Shown: positions 1 to 6,969, counted from the first letter of the stretch. The stretch is 17,129 nt of DNA from GCA-002840015 sp033765245 (GCA_033765245.1 JANRIF010000187.1:1-17129); one strand, 5' to 3'. Notes: generated by a model from the sequence alone, not told the origin. Translations and numbers: made by a program.

Positions 1-11
1 TGGAAACTGAC

Positions 12-1433
12 ATGCAAGAATTCGACCTGATCGTGATCGGCGGTGGCCCCGGCGGATACGTCGCTGCCATCCGCGCCGCCCAGCTCGGCCTCAAGACCGC
101 CTGCGTCGATGCGTTTCTCGGCAAGGATGGCAAGCCGGCACTCGGCGGTACCTGCCTCAACATCGGCTGCATCCCGTCCAAGGCGATGCTCGACTCCTCG
201 CGCCAGTTCCACAACCTGCTGCACGGGTTCAAGGATCACGGCATCAGCGCCAGCAATCCGAGCATCGACGTCGGCACCATGGTTGGGCGCAAGGACAAGA
301 TCGTCAAGCAATTCACCGGCGGCATCACCCAGTTGTTCAAGGCCAACAAGGTCACCCACATCGCCGGCTTCGGCACCCTGCACGCGGACCGGGTGGTGAA
401 GGTGAAGGGCCACGACGGCAGCGAGAGCGAGCTGCGGGCCACCAATGTGATCCTTGCCGCCGGCTCGGTACCGATCGAGTTGCCGTTCGCCAAGTTCGAC
501 GGCAAACACATCGTCGACAATGCCGGCGCGCTCGATTTCGACGCCGTACCCAAGCGCCTGGGCGTGATCGGCGCTGGCGTGATCGGGCTGGAACTTGGCA
601 GTGTGTGGCGGCGTCTGGGCGCGGAAGTCATCGTGCTCGAAGCCCTGCCCGACTTCCTCGCCGCCGCCGACGCCGACATCGCCAAGGTGGCCGCGCGCGA
701 GTTCAAGAAGCAGGGGCTGGACATCCACCTCGGCGCCAAGGTCAGTGCGGTCGAGGTGAAGAAGAACGTGGTGCACGTCACCTACAACGACGGCAAGGCC
801 GATCAGCAAGTGCAGGTGGACAAGCTGCTGGTGGCCGTTGGTCGCCGCGCCGCCACCCAGGGCCTGCTCGCCGAAGGCACCGGCGTGGTGCTCAACGCGC
901 GCGGGCAGATCGAAGTGGACGCGCACAATCACACCGGCGTCGATGGCGTGTGGGCAGTTGGCGATTGTGTACGCGGCCCGATGCTGGCGCACAAGGCCAG
1001 CGAGGAAGGCGTTGCGGTGGCCGAGCTGATCGCCGGCCTGCCCGGCCACATCAATCTCGACACCGTGCCGTGGGTGATCTACACCGAGCCCGAGATCGCC
1101 TGGGTCGGCAAGACCGAAGCGCAGCTCAAGAACGAGGGCGTGGAGTATCGCGTCGGCAGCTTCCCATTCGCCGCCATCGGCCGCGCCGTGGCGATGAACG
1201 AGACCGCCGGCATGGTGAAAGTGATCGCCGATGCCGAAACCGACCGCGTGCTCGGCGTGCACATGTGCGGCCCGAACGTCTCCGAACTGATCGCCGAGGC
1301 GGTAGTGACCATGGAATTCCACGGCTCGTCCGAGGACTTGGCGCGCATCGTCCACGCCCACCCCACCCTCAGCGAAGCCGTACACGAAGCCGCGCTGGCA
1401 GTGGACAAGCGCGCCATTCACAAGGCCAACTGA
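12..1433 (+). CDS. lpdA: Dihydrolipoyl dehydrogenase (E3)
   Basis: This 473-residue flavoprotein reoxidises dihydrolipoamide on the E2 subunit of 2-oxoacid dehydrogenase complexes and passes electrons to NAD+ in the cytoplasm. Visible motifs, in order: the FAD-binding GGGPGG at residues 10-15; the redox disulfide in GGTCLNIGCIPSK (Cys48 and Cys53); the NAD-binding GAGVIG at 187-192; a second FAD motif AVGDC near 315; and the C-terminal HAHPTLSE, where His450 and Glu455 form the catalytic base pair. Length is typical of the family. The start follows a short GGA-containing sequence at the window edge. In related bacteria a gene like this ends the sucA-sucB-lpd operon, so sucB probably lies just upstream; that is inference. 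The family assignment is very secure, but which complex it serves is less so. Confidence 0.97.
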   Translation: MQEFDLIVIGGGPGGYVAAIRAAQLGLKTACVDAFLGKDGKPALGGTCLNIGCIPSKAMLDSSRQFHNLLHGFKDHGISASNPSIDVGTMVGRKDKIVKQFTGGITQLFKANKVTHIAGFGTLHADRVVKVKGHDGSESELRATNVILAAGSVPIELPFAKFDGKHIVDNAGALDFDAVPKRLGVIGAGVIGLELGSVWRRLGAEVIVLEALPDFLAAADADIAKVAAREFKKQGLDIHLGAKVSAVEVKKNVVHVTYNDGKADQQVQVDKLLVAVGRRAATQGLLAEGTGVVLNARGQIEVDAHNHTGVDGVWAVGDCVRGPMLAHKASEEGVAVAELIAGLPGHINLDTVPWVIYTEPEIAWVGKTEAQLKNEGVEYRVGSFPFAAIGRAVAMNETAGMVKVIADAETDRVLGVHMCGPNVSELIAEAVVTMEFHGSSEDLARIVHAHPTLSEAVHEAALAVDKRAIHKAN

Positions 1434-1441
1434 GGGGTTGC

Positions 1442-1566
1442 GTCCGCAAAGGACGCAAAGGACGCAAAGAGGCGCGATTCGCCACGAATGGCCCCAAGCC
1501 AGTCTGGCGACCATGCGTTGCTCACTGGTGATTCAAGCTTTGCGTTCATTTGCGTTCTTGGCGGAC
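1442..1566. repeat. Inverted-repeat element, copy 1 (GACGCAAAG arms)
   Basis: The left arm (1442-1469) starts GTCCGCAAAGGACGC and consists of 9-bp GACGCAAAG units. The right arm (1538-1566) is its degenerate reverse complement and ends TTGGCGGAC. The interior of about 68 bp has small perfect hairpins: ATTCG/CGAAT at 1477-1489, GCCAG/CTGGC at 1498-1508 and TCAC/GTGA at 1522-1531. It lies between the lpdA stop and the next gene, and no reading frame in it looks real. The same arms recur at 3111-3245 and 15519-15672, and singly at 13712-13735. In RNA the arms could pair into one long stem and act on lpdA 3'-end formation; that is inference. Confidence 0.85.
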
Positions 1567-1600
1567 CATAACCGCTCCGCTCAAGGCACACGGTGACCGC

Positions 1601-2596
1601 ATGCCCATCCCCACATCCTTCCGCGCCTTCCGCATCCACAACGAGGGCAACGTCCACCGTGCCGGACTCGAAGACATCGGCATCGACGCCCTGAGCGCGG
1701 GCGAGGTGGTCGTCAAGGCGGCGTATTCCAGCGTCAACTACAAGGACGCGCTGGCCGGCACCGGCAAGGGCAAAATCCTGCGTCGGTTCCCGATGGTGGG
1801 CGGTATCGACGTCGCCGGCCACGTGGTCGCTTCCACCGATCCGGCCTTCCGCGAGGGCGATGCGGTGCTGTGCACCGGCAGCGGGCTGTCCGAGACCCGC
1901 GACGGCGGCTACTCCGACTACGTGCGGTTGCCGGCGCAATGGACGATTGCGCTGCCGCAAGGGCTGAGCCTGCGCGAATCGATGGTCCTCGGCACTGCGG
2001 GATTCACCGCCGCGCTGGCGTTGCTGCGCATGCAGGAAAACGGCCAGCGGCCGGACATGGGACCGATTGTGGTCACCGGCGCCACCGGCGGCGTCGGCAT
2101 GCTGGCGATCGACATCCTCACCCGCGCCGGCTACGAGGCCCATGCCATCACCGGCAAGTTCGACCAGCTCGACTTTCTGACCCAACTCGGCGCCCGACAG
2201 GTGATTTCCCGGCACGACCTGCACTGGGGCCAGCGGCCGCTGGAAAATGCGACCTGGGCCGGCGCCATCGACAACGTCGGCGACGAGATGCTCAACGGCC
2301 TGACCCGGGTGATCGCACCCTACGGCAACATCGCCAGTTGCGGTCTGGCGGGCGGCATCGCGCTGGCGACCACGGTGATGCCATTCATCATCCGCGGTGT
2401 GTCGCTGCTCGGCATCGCCTCCTCCGGCACCGCCCGTCCGCACCGCGACGCGGTCTGGGCGCACCTGGCCGACGTCTGGAAGCCGGCACACCTGGACGCC
2501 ATCTGCACCCGCGAGATCGGACTGCCGGAACTGCCGGACGTGTTCGAGCGCATGCTGCAAGGCGGCTCGTTCGGCCGCACCCTGGTGCGGCACTGA
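1601..2596 (+). CDS. acuI: Acrylyl-CoA reductase / YhdH-YhfP family quinone oxidoreductase
   Basis: This 331-residue zinc-free medium-chain dehydrogenase/reductase belongs to the AcuI/YhdH group, whose characterised members reduce acryloyl-CoA to propionyl-CoA with NADPH and so remove a toxic electrophile. Seen: the N-terminal GroES-like fold with YSSVNYKD (residues 42-49), the VGGIDVAG stretch at 66-73, GTAGFTAA at 131-138, and the nucleotide-binding TGATGGVGM at 159-167. The structural-zinc cysteines of alcohol dehydrogenases are absent. The ATG at 1601 is preferred because residue numbering then fits the family and GGTGA lies just upstream; an in-frame ATG at 1550 would begin inside the right arm of the repeat element. 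It is 167 bp after lpdA in the same direction and may share its transcript. The substrate is inferred from the family; a general quinone or enone reductase remains possible. Confidence 0.87.
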   Translation: MPIPTSFRAFRIHNEGNVHRAGLEDIGIDALSAGEVVVKAAYSSVNYKDALAGTGKGKILRRFPMVGGIDVAGHVVASTDPAFREGDAVLCTGSGLSETRDGGYSDYVRLPAQWTIALPQGLSLRESMVLGTAGFTAALALLRMQENGQRPDMGPIVVTGATGGVGMLAIDILTRAGYEAHAITGKFDQLDFLTQLGARQVISRHDLHWGQRPLENATWAGAIDNVGDEMLNGLTRVIAPYGNIASCGLAGGIALATTVMPFIIRGVSLLGIASSGTARPHRDAVWAHLADVWKPAHLDAICTREIGLPELPDVFERMLQGGSFGRTLVRH

Positions 2597-2606
2597 CCCC
2601 TCGCGC

Positions 2607-2634
2607 TGGACATCGGCCCACGCCGGGCTACAAT
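2607..2634 (+). promoter_or_regulatory. Sigma70-like promoter for the response regulator gene
   Basis: TGGACA at 2607-2612 matches five of six bases of the -35 consensus. It is followed after 16 bp by TACAAT at 2629-2634, a five-of-six -10 match. Transcription would start near 2641 and give a leader of about 23 nt with an AAGGAGAG ribosome-binding site at 2646-2653. It sits in the 67-bp gap after the reductase stop, so the response regulator is probably transcribed independently. Confidence 0.7.
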
Positions 2635-2663
2635 TCCCCGTTGAACAAGGAGAGCCCTCCCCG

Positions 2664-3029
2664 ATGGCACGGATTCTGGTAGTTGACGACTCACCGTCAC
2701 AGGCGATGGGCATGAAGCGCATCATCGAAAAGCTCGGCCATACGGCGCTATCCGCCGAAGACGGTGCCGCTGGCGTCGAGATGGCCAAGAAAGAGCTTCC
2801 CGACCTGATCCTGATGGACGTGGTGATGCCCAACCTCAATGGCTTCCAGGCGACCCGTCTGATTGCCAAGGACGCCGACACCGCGCATATCCCGATCGTG
2901 CTGGTGACCACCAAGGACCAGGAAACCGACAAGGTCTGGGGCCTGCGTCAGGGCGCCAAGGCCTACCTGACCAAGCCCTTCAACGAAGCGGCGCTGGTCG
3001 CGTTGATCAAGGAACTGCTGCCCGGCTAA
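2664..3029 (+). CDS. pilH: PilH-type single-domain response regulator
   Basis: This 121-residue CheY-like receiver has no output domain. Acidic Asp8-Asp9 and phospho-acceptor Asp52 (LILMDVVMP), Thr82 and Lys104 (YLTKP) form the standard phosphorylation pocket. The stretches LNGFQATR and VTTKDQETDKVWG closely match what I recall of PilH from Pseudomonas, which works with PilG in the chemosensory system controlling type IV pilus retraction and twitching. The start is fixed by AAGGAGAG upstream and by MARILVVDDS at the N terminus. It has its own promoter at 2607-2634. No pilG, pilI, pilJ or chemosensory kinase gene is next to it, so it is an orphan here; in several relatives pilG and pilH are adjacent to the rest of the cluster. 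Receiver identity is certain, and the PilH subtype is likely. Confidence 0.88.
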   Translation: MARILVVDDSPSQAMGMKRIIEKLGHTALSAEDGAAGVEMAKKELPDLILMDVVMPNLNGFQATRLIAKDADTAHIPIVLVTTKDQETDKVWGLRQGAKAYLTKPFNEAALVALIKELLPG

Positions 3030-3034
3030 CGGTA

Positions 3035-3088
3035 ATGGCGCTTGGCACCACCCTTGAAGATGAAATGTTCCACGCGTATGCGCCACGT
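3035..3088. repeat. 54-bp diverged direct repeat, copy A
   Basis: Aligned without gaps to 3273-3326, this copy matches at 44 of 54 positions (10 mismatches). Shared blocks include GCTTGGCAC, AATGTTCCAC and ATGCGCCACGT. It starts 5 bp after the pilH stop. A loose TGGCGC..GCGCCA inverted pair spans most of the unit. Read on the minus strand it encodes a short peptide ending in a stop that overlaps the pilH stop, but nothing supports expression. Confidence 0.75.
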
Positions 3089-3110
3089 TTTTCGCGCTGA
3101 GCCCTGTCAG

Positions 3111-3245
3111 GTCCGCAAAGGACGCGAAAGACGCAAAGAAAAGCGAAGATGATGGAACGGCGAAGTCAGCAACCTGAGTTGCGGCAGGCCGATTCTCACC
3201 TGCCTTGCTTTTGCCTCTTTTGCGCTTTTTGCGTCCTTTGCGGAC
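3111..3245. repeat. Inverted-repeat element, copy 2 (GACGCAAAG arms)
   Basis: The left arm (3111-3138) begins GTCCGCAAAGGACGC. The right arm (about 3217-3245) ends GCGTCCTTTGCGGAC, the exact 15-bp reverse complement. The interior has two perfect hairpins, GCAAC/GTTGC at 3169-3182 and GGCAGG/CCTGCC at 3183-3204. It lies between convergent genes, where a strong stem could serve as a two-way transcript end; that role is inferred. Confidence 0.88.
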
Positions 3246-3272
3246 CCATGGCTCTCGTCCGGCCCAACTGCC

Positions 3273-3326
3273 ATGGTGCTTGGCACTACCGCTGTGGATG
3301 CAATGTTCCACACACATGCGCCACGT
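3273..3326. repeat. 54-bp diverged direct repeat, copy B
   Basis: This is the partner of 3035-3088 in the same orientation, 81 percent identical over 54 bp without gaps. The similarity fades into a shared GTCAGG a little further on (about 3106-3111 and 3339-3344). With copy A it brackets the inverted-repeat element, leaving 22 bp on the left and 27 bp on the right. Confidence 0.75.
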
Positions 3327-3342
3327 ATTTTACGTCAAGTCA

Positions 3343-3367
3343 GGGCTCCTGGCTCTTGCGGGAGCCC
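3343..3367 (-). terminator. Hairpin downstream of cbpA, possible terminator
   Basis: GGGCTCC and GGAGCCC form a perfect 7-bp stem around an 11-nt loop, 23 bp past the cbpA stop. There is no clear T-run on the minus strand, so intrinsic termination is uncertain. Confidence 0.35.
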
Positions 3368-3390
3368 GCTTGCCGGTGCGCGCAGCCACA

Positions 3391-4275
3391 TCAATCCGCG
3401 CGCGGGTCGTACTCCTCGAACACCTTGGCCATCTGCCGGTACAGCGCGCGCTGTGCCTCGCTGCCCACGCGCGGCGTGCGGATCTCCAGCTCCACGATCT
3501 GATCGCCCGGCGGCGTGCCGGGCAAGCCGCGGCCGCGCAAGCGCAACTTGCGCCCGGAGTCGCTGTCGGCGGGAATCTTGAGTTCCACCGAGCCGCCCAG
3601 CGTCGGCACCGCCAGGGTCGCGCCCAGCGCCGCTTCCCAAGGTGCCACGCTGAGCACGTACAGGATGTTGCGGCCATCCACCTCGAAATCCGGGTGCGCG
3701 CGGTACTCGATTTCCAGCCGCAGATCGCCATTGCGGGTGCGCCCGCGATTGCCCTGGCCCGCCAACCGGATCACCTGCCCCGGCCGCACTCCAGCGGGAA
3801 TCTTCACTTCCAGGGTTTTGCCGTTGACGTCGATGCGCTGGGTGCCGCCGGCGTAGACCAGCTCCAGTGGAATCGCCAGCCGCGCCTGCAGGTCGCTACC
3901 GGGCTCGGCGCCAGCGGCACCGCGCGTTCCGCGTGCGCGCCCGCCGAACAGGGACTCGAAGAAGTCGCTGAAACCTGCACCTTCGCCGTAGTCGAAGCCG
4001 TACTCCGGCCCGCCGCCGTGGTAACCCGGCGGCGGCTGGAACTGATCCCCCGGCCGGAAGCCGCGCGAACGCAACTGGTCGTACTGCGCGCGTTTGTCGG
4101 TGTCGCGCAGCACCTCGTAGGCTTCGTTGACCGCCTTGAAGCGATCCTCCGCGCCGGCTTCCTTGCTCACGTCCGGGTGGTACTTGCGCGCCAACCGGCG
4201 ATACGCGGTCTTGATCTCCGCCTCGCCTGCGCCCGGTTCCACGCCCAGCACCTGATAATAATCCTTGAACTCCAT
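3391..4275 (-). CDS. cbpA: CbpA-like DnaJ-family co-chaperone
   Basis: This 294-residue class II J-domain protein stimulates DnaK ATPase and hands over unfolded clients; the E. coli relative also binds curved DNA. The J domain spans residues 4-70 and has the essential HPD at 33-35. A Gly/Phe-rich linker follows (about 80-125, including GFSDFFESLFGG). Two beta-sandwich C-terminal domains run from about 130 to 285. The four CxxCxGxG zinc repeats of DnaJ are missing, which separates it from DnaJ. Length is close to that of E. coli CbpA. The chosen ATG has GAGGAA just upstream (minus strand) and gives the usual N terminus MEFKDYYQVLG; the longer open frame upstream has no family match. It lies 149 bp after hsp20 on the same strand and may be reached by readthrough of the heat-shock transcript. 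No cbpM modulator gene is visible. Confidence 0.93.
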   Translation of the reverse strand: MEFKDYYQVLGVEPGAGEAEIKTAYRRLARKYHPDVSKEAGAEDRFKAVNEAYEVLRDTDKRAQYDQLRSRGFRPGDQFQPPPGYHGGGPEYGFDYGEGAGFSDFFESLFGGRARGTRGAAGAEPGSDLQARLAIPLELVYAGGTQRIDVNGKTLEVKIPAGVRPGQVIRLAGQGNRGRTRNGDLRLEIEYRAHPDFEVDGRNILYVLSVAPWEAALGATLAVPTLGGSVELKIPADSDSGRKLRLRGRGLPGTPPGDQIVELEIRTPRVGSEAQRALYRQMAKVFEEYDPRAD

Positions 4276-4331
4276 GCCTTCCTCGTGCTGCCTCATGCGC
4301 GGCCAACATGTTACCGCGCCGCCACGACGAA

Positions 4332-4355
4332 GGGGCCGGTGATGGCACCGGCCCC
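4332..4355 (-). terminator. GC-rich hairpin between hsp20 and cbpA
   Basis: GGGGCCGGTG and CACCGGCCCC form a perfect 10-bp stem with a 4-nt loop, 69 bp after the hsp20 stop and 56 bp before the cbpA start. On the minus strand it is followed only by TTCGTCG, so it may be a partial terminator or an mRNA-stabilising structure that sets the ratio of the two chaperones. Confidence 0.55.
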
Positions 4356-4424
4356 GCACTACCTGTCTGAGGTGAATCTACTGCGCCGTGCGATAGCGAG
4401 GCCGCGCCACGGCGGTGAAAGAGA

Positions 4425-4874
4425 TCAGTGCGTGCTTACCGAAATGCGACGCGGCGTGATTTCCGGCTTCTTCGGGATCACCACCTCCAGCACGCCGTGC
4501 TTTCCGGTGGCGGAGATGCCTTCGGGATCGGCGCCATCGGGCAACGCGAAGCGGCGATAGAACGAGCCATAGGCGCGCTCGACACGGGTGTAGCGCTCGG
4601 TCTCCTCGCGGCTCTCGCTCTTGCGCTCGCCCTTGATGCTGAGGATGCCCTTGTCCATGTGGATTTCGATGTCCTTGGGATCCACGCCCGGAATGTCGGC
4701 GTAGATCACGAAACGCTTGTCTTCTTCCTTGATGTCCACGCGCGGCGCCCATTGGCTGGTGACCACGTTCGACTGGTCAGCGTCGGGTTCGGACAGGAAC
4801 CGGTCGAACACTTGCCTGATTTCGTCCTGGAACGGAGTCTGCGCGCCCCAGGGGTTGTACCGAATGATGCTCAT
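4425..4874 (-). CDS. hsp20: Small heat-shock protein, Hsp20/alpha-crystallin family
   Basis: This 149-residue ATP-independent holdase binds unfolding proteins during heat stress and keeps them ready for refolding by DnaK/ClpB. The N-terminal arm (1-40) starts MSIIRYNPWG. The alpha-crystallin domain runs from about 41 to 135 and includes the ADIPGVDPKDIEI stretch and the conserved GVLEVVIPK near 127-135. A C-terminal tail carries ISV at 144-146, matching the I-x-I/V contact that links dimers into oligomers. The start is clear: AGAGGAGA sits 7 bp upstream on the minus strand, and a longer open frame upstream is not needed. A textbook sigma32 promoter lies 48-76 bp upstream. It is divergent from the peroxiredoxin gene, with cbpA downstream on the same strand. 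Several Hsp20 paralogues are common in proteobacteria, so a finer name is not justified. Confidence 0.95.
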   Translation of the reverse strand: MSIIRYNPWGAQTPFQDEIRQVFDRFLSEPDADQSNVVTSQWAPRVDIKEEDKRFVIYADIPGVDPKDIEIHMDKGILSIKGERKSESREETERYTRVERAYGSFYRRFALPDGADPEGISATGKHGVLEVVIPKKPEITPRRISVSTH

Positions 4875-4922
4875 CTCGATCTCCTCTCGTGGGAATGCGG
4901 CCGGTCGCCGCCACGTCCGCAA

Positions 4923-4950
4923 AAATGGGGATTCGCACCGAGGGTTCAAG
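4923..4950 (-). promoter_or_regulatory. Sigma32 (RpoH) heat-shock promoter of hsp20
   Basis: Read on the minus strand, CTTGAA (4950-4945) is followed after 14 bp by CCCCATTT (4930-4923). This matches the sigma32 consensus of CTTGAA, 13-17 bp and CCCCATNT at every defined position. The expected start is near 4915, giving a leader of about 40 nt before the ATG at 4874. RpoH control of hsp20 is strongly implied. Confidence 0.88.
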
Positions 4951-5016
4951 AGCGATAGCCGGGTCGCGCCCGGCCCGAGTAAACTCACAGCCCCGCTCAA
5001 CCCCAGGAGTCGTACA

Positions 5017-5496
5017 ATGAGCATTCAAATCGGCGACCGCATCCCCAAGGTCGCGATCAACCAGATCCGCGATGGCATCCAGGCCACCGACACCCAGGCC
5101 GTGTTCGCTGGCAAGAAAATGGTGCTGTTCTCGGTGCCGGGCGCATTCACCCCCACCTGCTCCGCCAAGCACCTGCCGGGATTCATCGACCACCTGGCTG
5201 AGTTCACCCAGCGCGGCATCGAAGTGGCTTGCGTCTCGGTCAACGACGGCTTCGTGATGGGCGCCTGGGGCAAGGCGCAGAACGTCCCCGCCAACCTGCA
5301 TCTGCTGGCCGACGGCAACGGCGAATTCGCCCGATCGCTTGGCCTGGAGCTGGACGCCACCGGCTTCGGCATGGGCATCCGCAGCAAGCGCTTCGCCCTG
5401 TACGCCGAGGACGGCGTGGTGAAGCAACTGTTCGTGGAGGCACCGGGTGAGTTCAAGGTCTCCAGCGCCGAGCACGTGCTGGCGCATCTGGCCTGA
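5017..5496 (+). CDS. Peroxiredoxin, Prx5 family
   Basis: This 159-residue thiol peroxidase reduces hydrogen peroxide and organic hydroperoxides in the cytoplasm. The peroxidatic Cys48 lies in PGAFTPTCS, the Prx5 signature, and the substrate-binding Arg is probably Arg122 in GIRSKRFA. A second cysteine, Cys72 (VACVSVND), is present. The glutaredoxin domain fused to some bacterial Prx5 proteins is absent, so the reductant (glutathione/glutaredoxin or thioredoxin) cannot be read from sequence. The start is supported by AGGAGT six bases upstream and by MSIQIGDRIP. A weak -10 candidate TAAACT (4980-4985) has no convincing -35, so control may need an activator. It is divergent from heat-shock gene hsp20 and convergent with the histidine operon. 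Confidence 0.94.
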   Translation: MSIQIGDRIPKVAINQIRDGIQATDTQAVFAGKKMVLFSVPGAFTPTCSAKHLPGFIDHLAEFTQRGIEVACVSVNDGFVMGAWGKAQNVPANLHLLADGNGEFARSLGLELDATGFGMGIRSKRFALYAEDGVVKQLFVEAPGEFKVSSAEHVLAHLA

Positions 5497-5540
5497 GCGG
5501 CGCGAACGTCGTATCTTCCGGGGTCGCCCCCTGCCGCCGC
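5497..5540. terminator. Hairpin between convergent peroxiredoxin and hisIE genes
   Basis: GCGGCG (5497-5502) can pair with CGCCGC (5535-5540), and an inner GGGG-TCG-CCCC stem lies at 5520-5530. It fills almost the entire 47-bp gap between two converging genes, as expected for a two-way terminator, but there is no T-tract on either side. Treat it as a candidate only. Confidence 0.3.
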
Positions 5541-5543
5541 GGG

Positions 5544-6188
5544 TCACTGCCCCGGCGGCGGGTTCGCGGCGCCGCTGCGCGCGCCATTGCCGTGCCGTTG
5601 CGCCAGCACCGCCACGGCGTCGGCCAGGCCGAGACCGCGCGCGCGCAGCAACACCAGCAAGTGATAGATCAAGTCGGCGGCTTCGCCGAGCAGGGCTTCG
5701 TCATCCTGAACCACCGCAGCGAGTGCGGTCTCTACGCCCTCCTCGCCCACTTTCTGGGCGATGCGGCGTACGCCGTCGGCGAACAGCTTGGCGGTGTAGC
5801 TGTCCGGCGGCGCATCGATCGCGCGTGCCTGTACCAAGGCGTCGAGCACGCCAAGGAAATTCTCCGGCGCATCGGGAAAACAGCTAGGCCGGTCGAGGTG
5901 GCAGGTGTGGCCGTGCGGGAGTGCCTGCACCAGCAGGGTGTCGTGGTCGCAGTCGCTTTCGATGCGCACCAGATCGAGCACGTGCCCGGAGGTTTCGCCC
6001 TTGGTCCACAGGCATTCGCGACTGCGGCTGTAGAAGGTCACCTGGCGCGTCGCCAAGGTGCGCTCCAGCGCTTCGCGGTTCATGTAGCCGAGCATCAGTA
6101 CCTGGCCACTGCCGGCGTGCTGCACGATGGCCGGCAGCAGGCCGTCCTGCTTGGCGAAGGCCAGGGCTTCGAGGTCGTCAGGGTGCAT
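5544..6188 (-). CDS. hisI: Bifunctional phosphoribosyl-AMP cyclohydrolase / phosphoribosyl-ATP pyrophosphatase
   Basis: This 214-residue fusion carries out steps 2 and 3 of histidine synthesis. The HisE-type pyrophosphatase converts PR-ATP to PR-AMP, and the HisI-type cyclohydrolase then opens the purine ring. The N-terminal HisI domain (about 1-110) has LGYMNREAL, SRECLWTKGETSG and the metal-binding ESDCDHD and GHTCHLDRPSCF. The C-terminal HisE domain (about 115-203) has AQKVGEEGVET and EAADLIYHLLVLL. The ATG at 6188 overlaps the end of hisF by 11 bp and has GGAG seven bases upstream inside hisF; it restores a normal N terminus, whereas the longer open frame only runs back through hisF. It is the last gene of the operon. 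The Pro/Gly-rich last ten residues look dispensable. Confidence 0.96.
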   Translation of the reverse strand: MHPDDLEALAFAKQDGLLPAIVQHAGSGQVLMLGYMNREALERTLATRQVTFYSRSRECLWTKGETSGHVLDLVRIESDCDHDTLLVQALPHGHTCHLDRPSCFPDAPENFLGVLDALVQARAIDAPPDSYTAKLFADGVRRIAQKVGEEGVETALAAVVQDDEALLGEAADLIYHLLVLLRARGLGLADAVAVLAQRHGNGARSGAANPPPGQ

Positions 6189-6969
6189 CGGCAGTCTCCA
6201 CGGGGCGCACGGCGATACCGCGCACGTGCAGGTATTGCTTGAGCGCAGGGATGGCAATCTCACCGGAGTGAAACACGCTGGCGGCGAGCGCGGCATCGAC
6301 ATCGGTGCGTGCGAACAGGCTGACGAAATGCGCCATCGCGCCGGCACCGCCCGAGGCCACCAGCGGCACCCGGCACAGCGCACGCGCGGCCTTGAGCTGC
6401 GCGATGTCGTAGCCGCTGCGCACGCCGTCGGTGCCCATGCAATTGAGCACGATCTCGCCCGCGCCGCGTCGCTGCGCTTCGACCAGCCAATCGAGCGTGC
6501 GTACCGGCAGCGCTCGGGTGCGCGACGGGTCGCCGGTGTATTGGCGCACGCGCCATTCACCATCGTCGTCGCGCAGGCTGTCGATGCCCACCACCACGCA
6601 TTGCACGCCGAACGCGGCAGCCAGTTCGTCGATCAGCTCCGGCCGCTCCAGCGCCGGGGTGTTGATGGAAATCTTGTCGGCACCGGCATGCAGCACGGCG
6701 CGCGCATCGGCCACGCTGCGGATGCCGCCAGCGACACAGAAGGGGATGTCGATCAGGCGCGCCACCCGCTCCACCCAGCGCCGGTCGACGGTGCGTTGCT
6801 CGGGGCTGGCGGTGATGTCATAGAACACCAGTTCGTCGGCGCCTTCGTCGCGATAGCGCAGTGCCAGTTCCTCGATCGCGCCCACCACTACGTGATCGCG
6901 AAAGCGCACGCCCTTGACCACCTGGCCATCGCGCACGTCCAGGCACGGAATCAGGCGGCGGCTCAACAT
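6178..6969 (-). CDS. hisF: Imidazole glycerol phosphate synthase, cyclase subunit
   Basis: This 263-residue (beta-alpha)8-barrel subunit uses ammonia delivered by HisH to turn PRFAR into imidazole glycerol phosphate and AICAR. Catalytic Asp11 (IPCLDVRDG) and Asp130 (VVGIDS) are both present, with phosphate-binding CVAGGIRS (78-85) and VASGGAGA near 224. The ATG at 6969 gives MLSRRLIPCLDV and overlaps the hisA stop by 7 bp; GAGG lies eight bases upstream. The C-terminal tail is a few residues longer than in most HisF proteins and its codons overlap the start of hisI. AICAR produced here re-enters purine synthesis. The assignment is secure. Confidence 0.97.
   Translation of the reverse strand: MLSRRLIPCLDVRDGQVVKGVRFRDHVVVGAIEELALRYRDEGADELVFYDITASPEQRTVDRRWVERVARLIDIPFCVAGGIRSVADARAVLHAGADKISINTPALERPELIDELAAAFGVQCVVVGIDSLRDDDGEWRVRQYTGDPSRTRALPVRTLDWLVEAQRRGAGEIVLNCMGTDGVRSGYDIAQLKAARALCRVPLVASGGAGAMAHFVSLFARTDVDAALAASVFHSGEIAIPALKQYLHVRGIAVRPVETADAP

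Larger units (their letters stand above)
3030..3390. other. Intergenic region with repeats, 361 bp, no gene seen
   Basis: This gap lies between the 3' ends of convergent pilH and cbpA. It holds, in order, a 54-bp direct-repeat copy (3035-3088), an inverted-repeat element (3111-3245), the second direct-repeat copy (3273-3326) and a small hairpin (3343-3367). Open frames cross it on both strands, but none has family resemblance or a credible start. Confidence 0.8.

Noticed and set aside
1442..1566. Insertion sequence or integron attC site
   Set aside because: There is no transposase or integrase frame, no clear target duplication and no attC core sites; only the arms are shared between copies.
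3026..3090. Minus-strand peptide RVEHFIFKGGAKRHYR ending over the pilH stop
   Set aside because: It looks superficially protein-like, but it has no start codon context or recognised family, and the second repeat copy does not keep the same residues or stop.
3205..4560. Long plus-strand open frame spanning cbpA and part of hsp20
   Set aside because: It crosses two well-supported genes in antisense and the intergenic hairpin, and has no recognisable domain.
4915..4923. GTCCGCAAA resembling the start of the inverted-repeat arm
   Set aside because: Only nine bases match, the 9-bp units do not continue and no opposite arm follows; it lies in the hsp20 leader and is probably chance.
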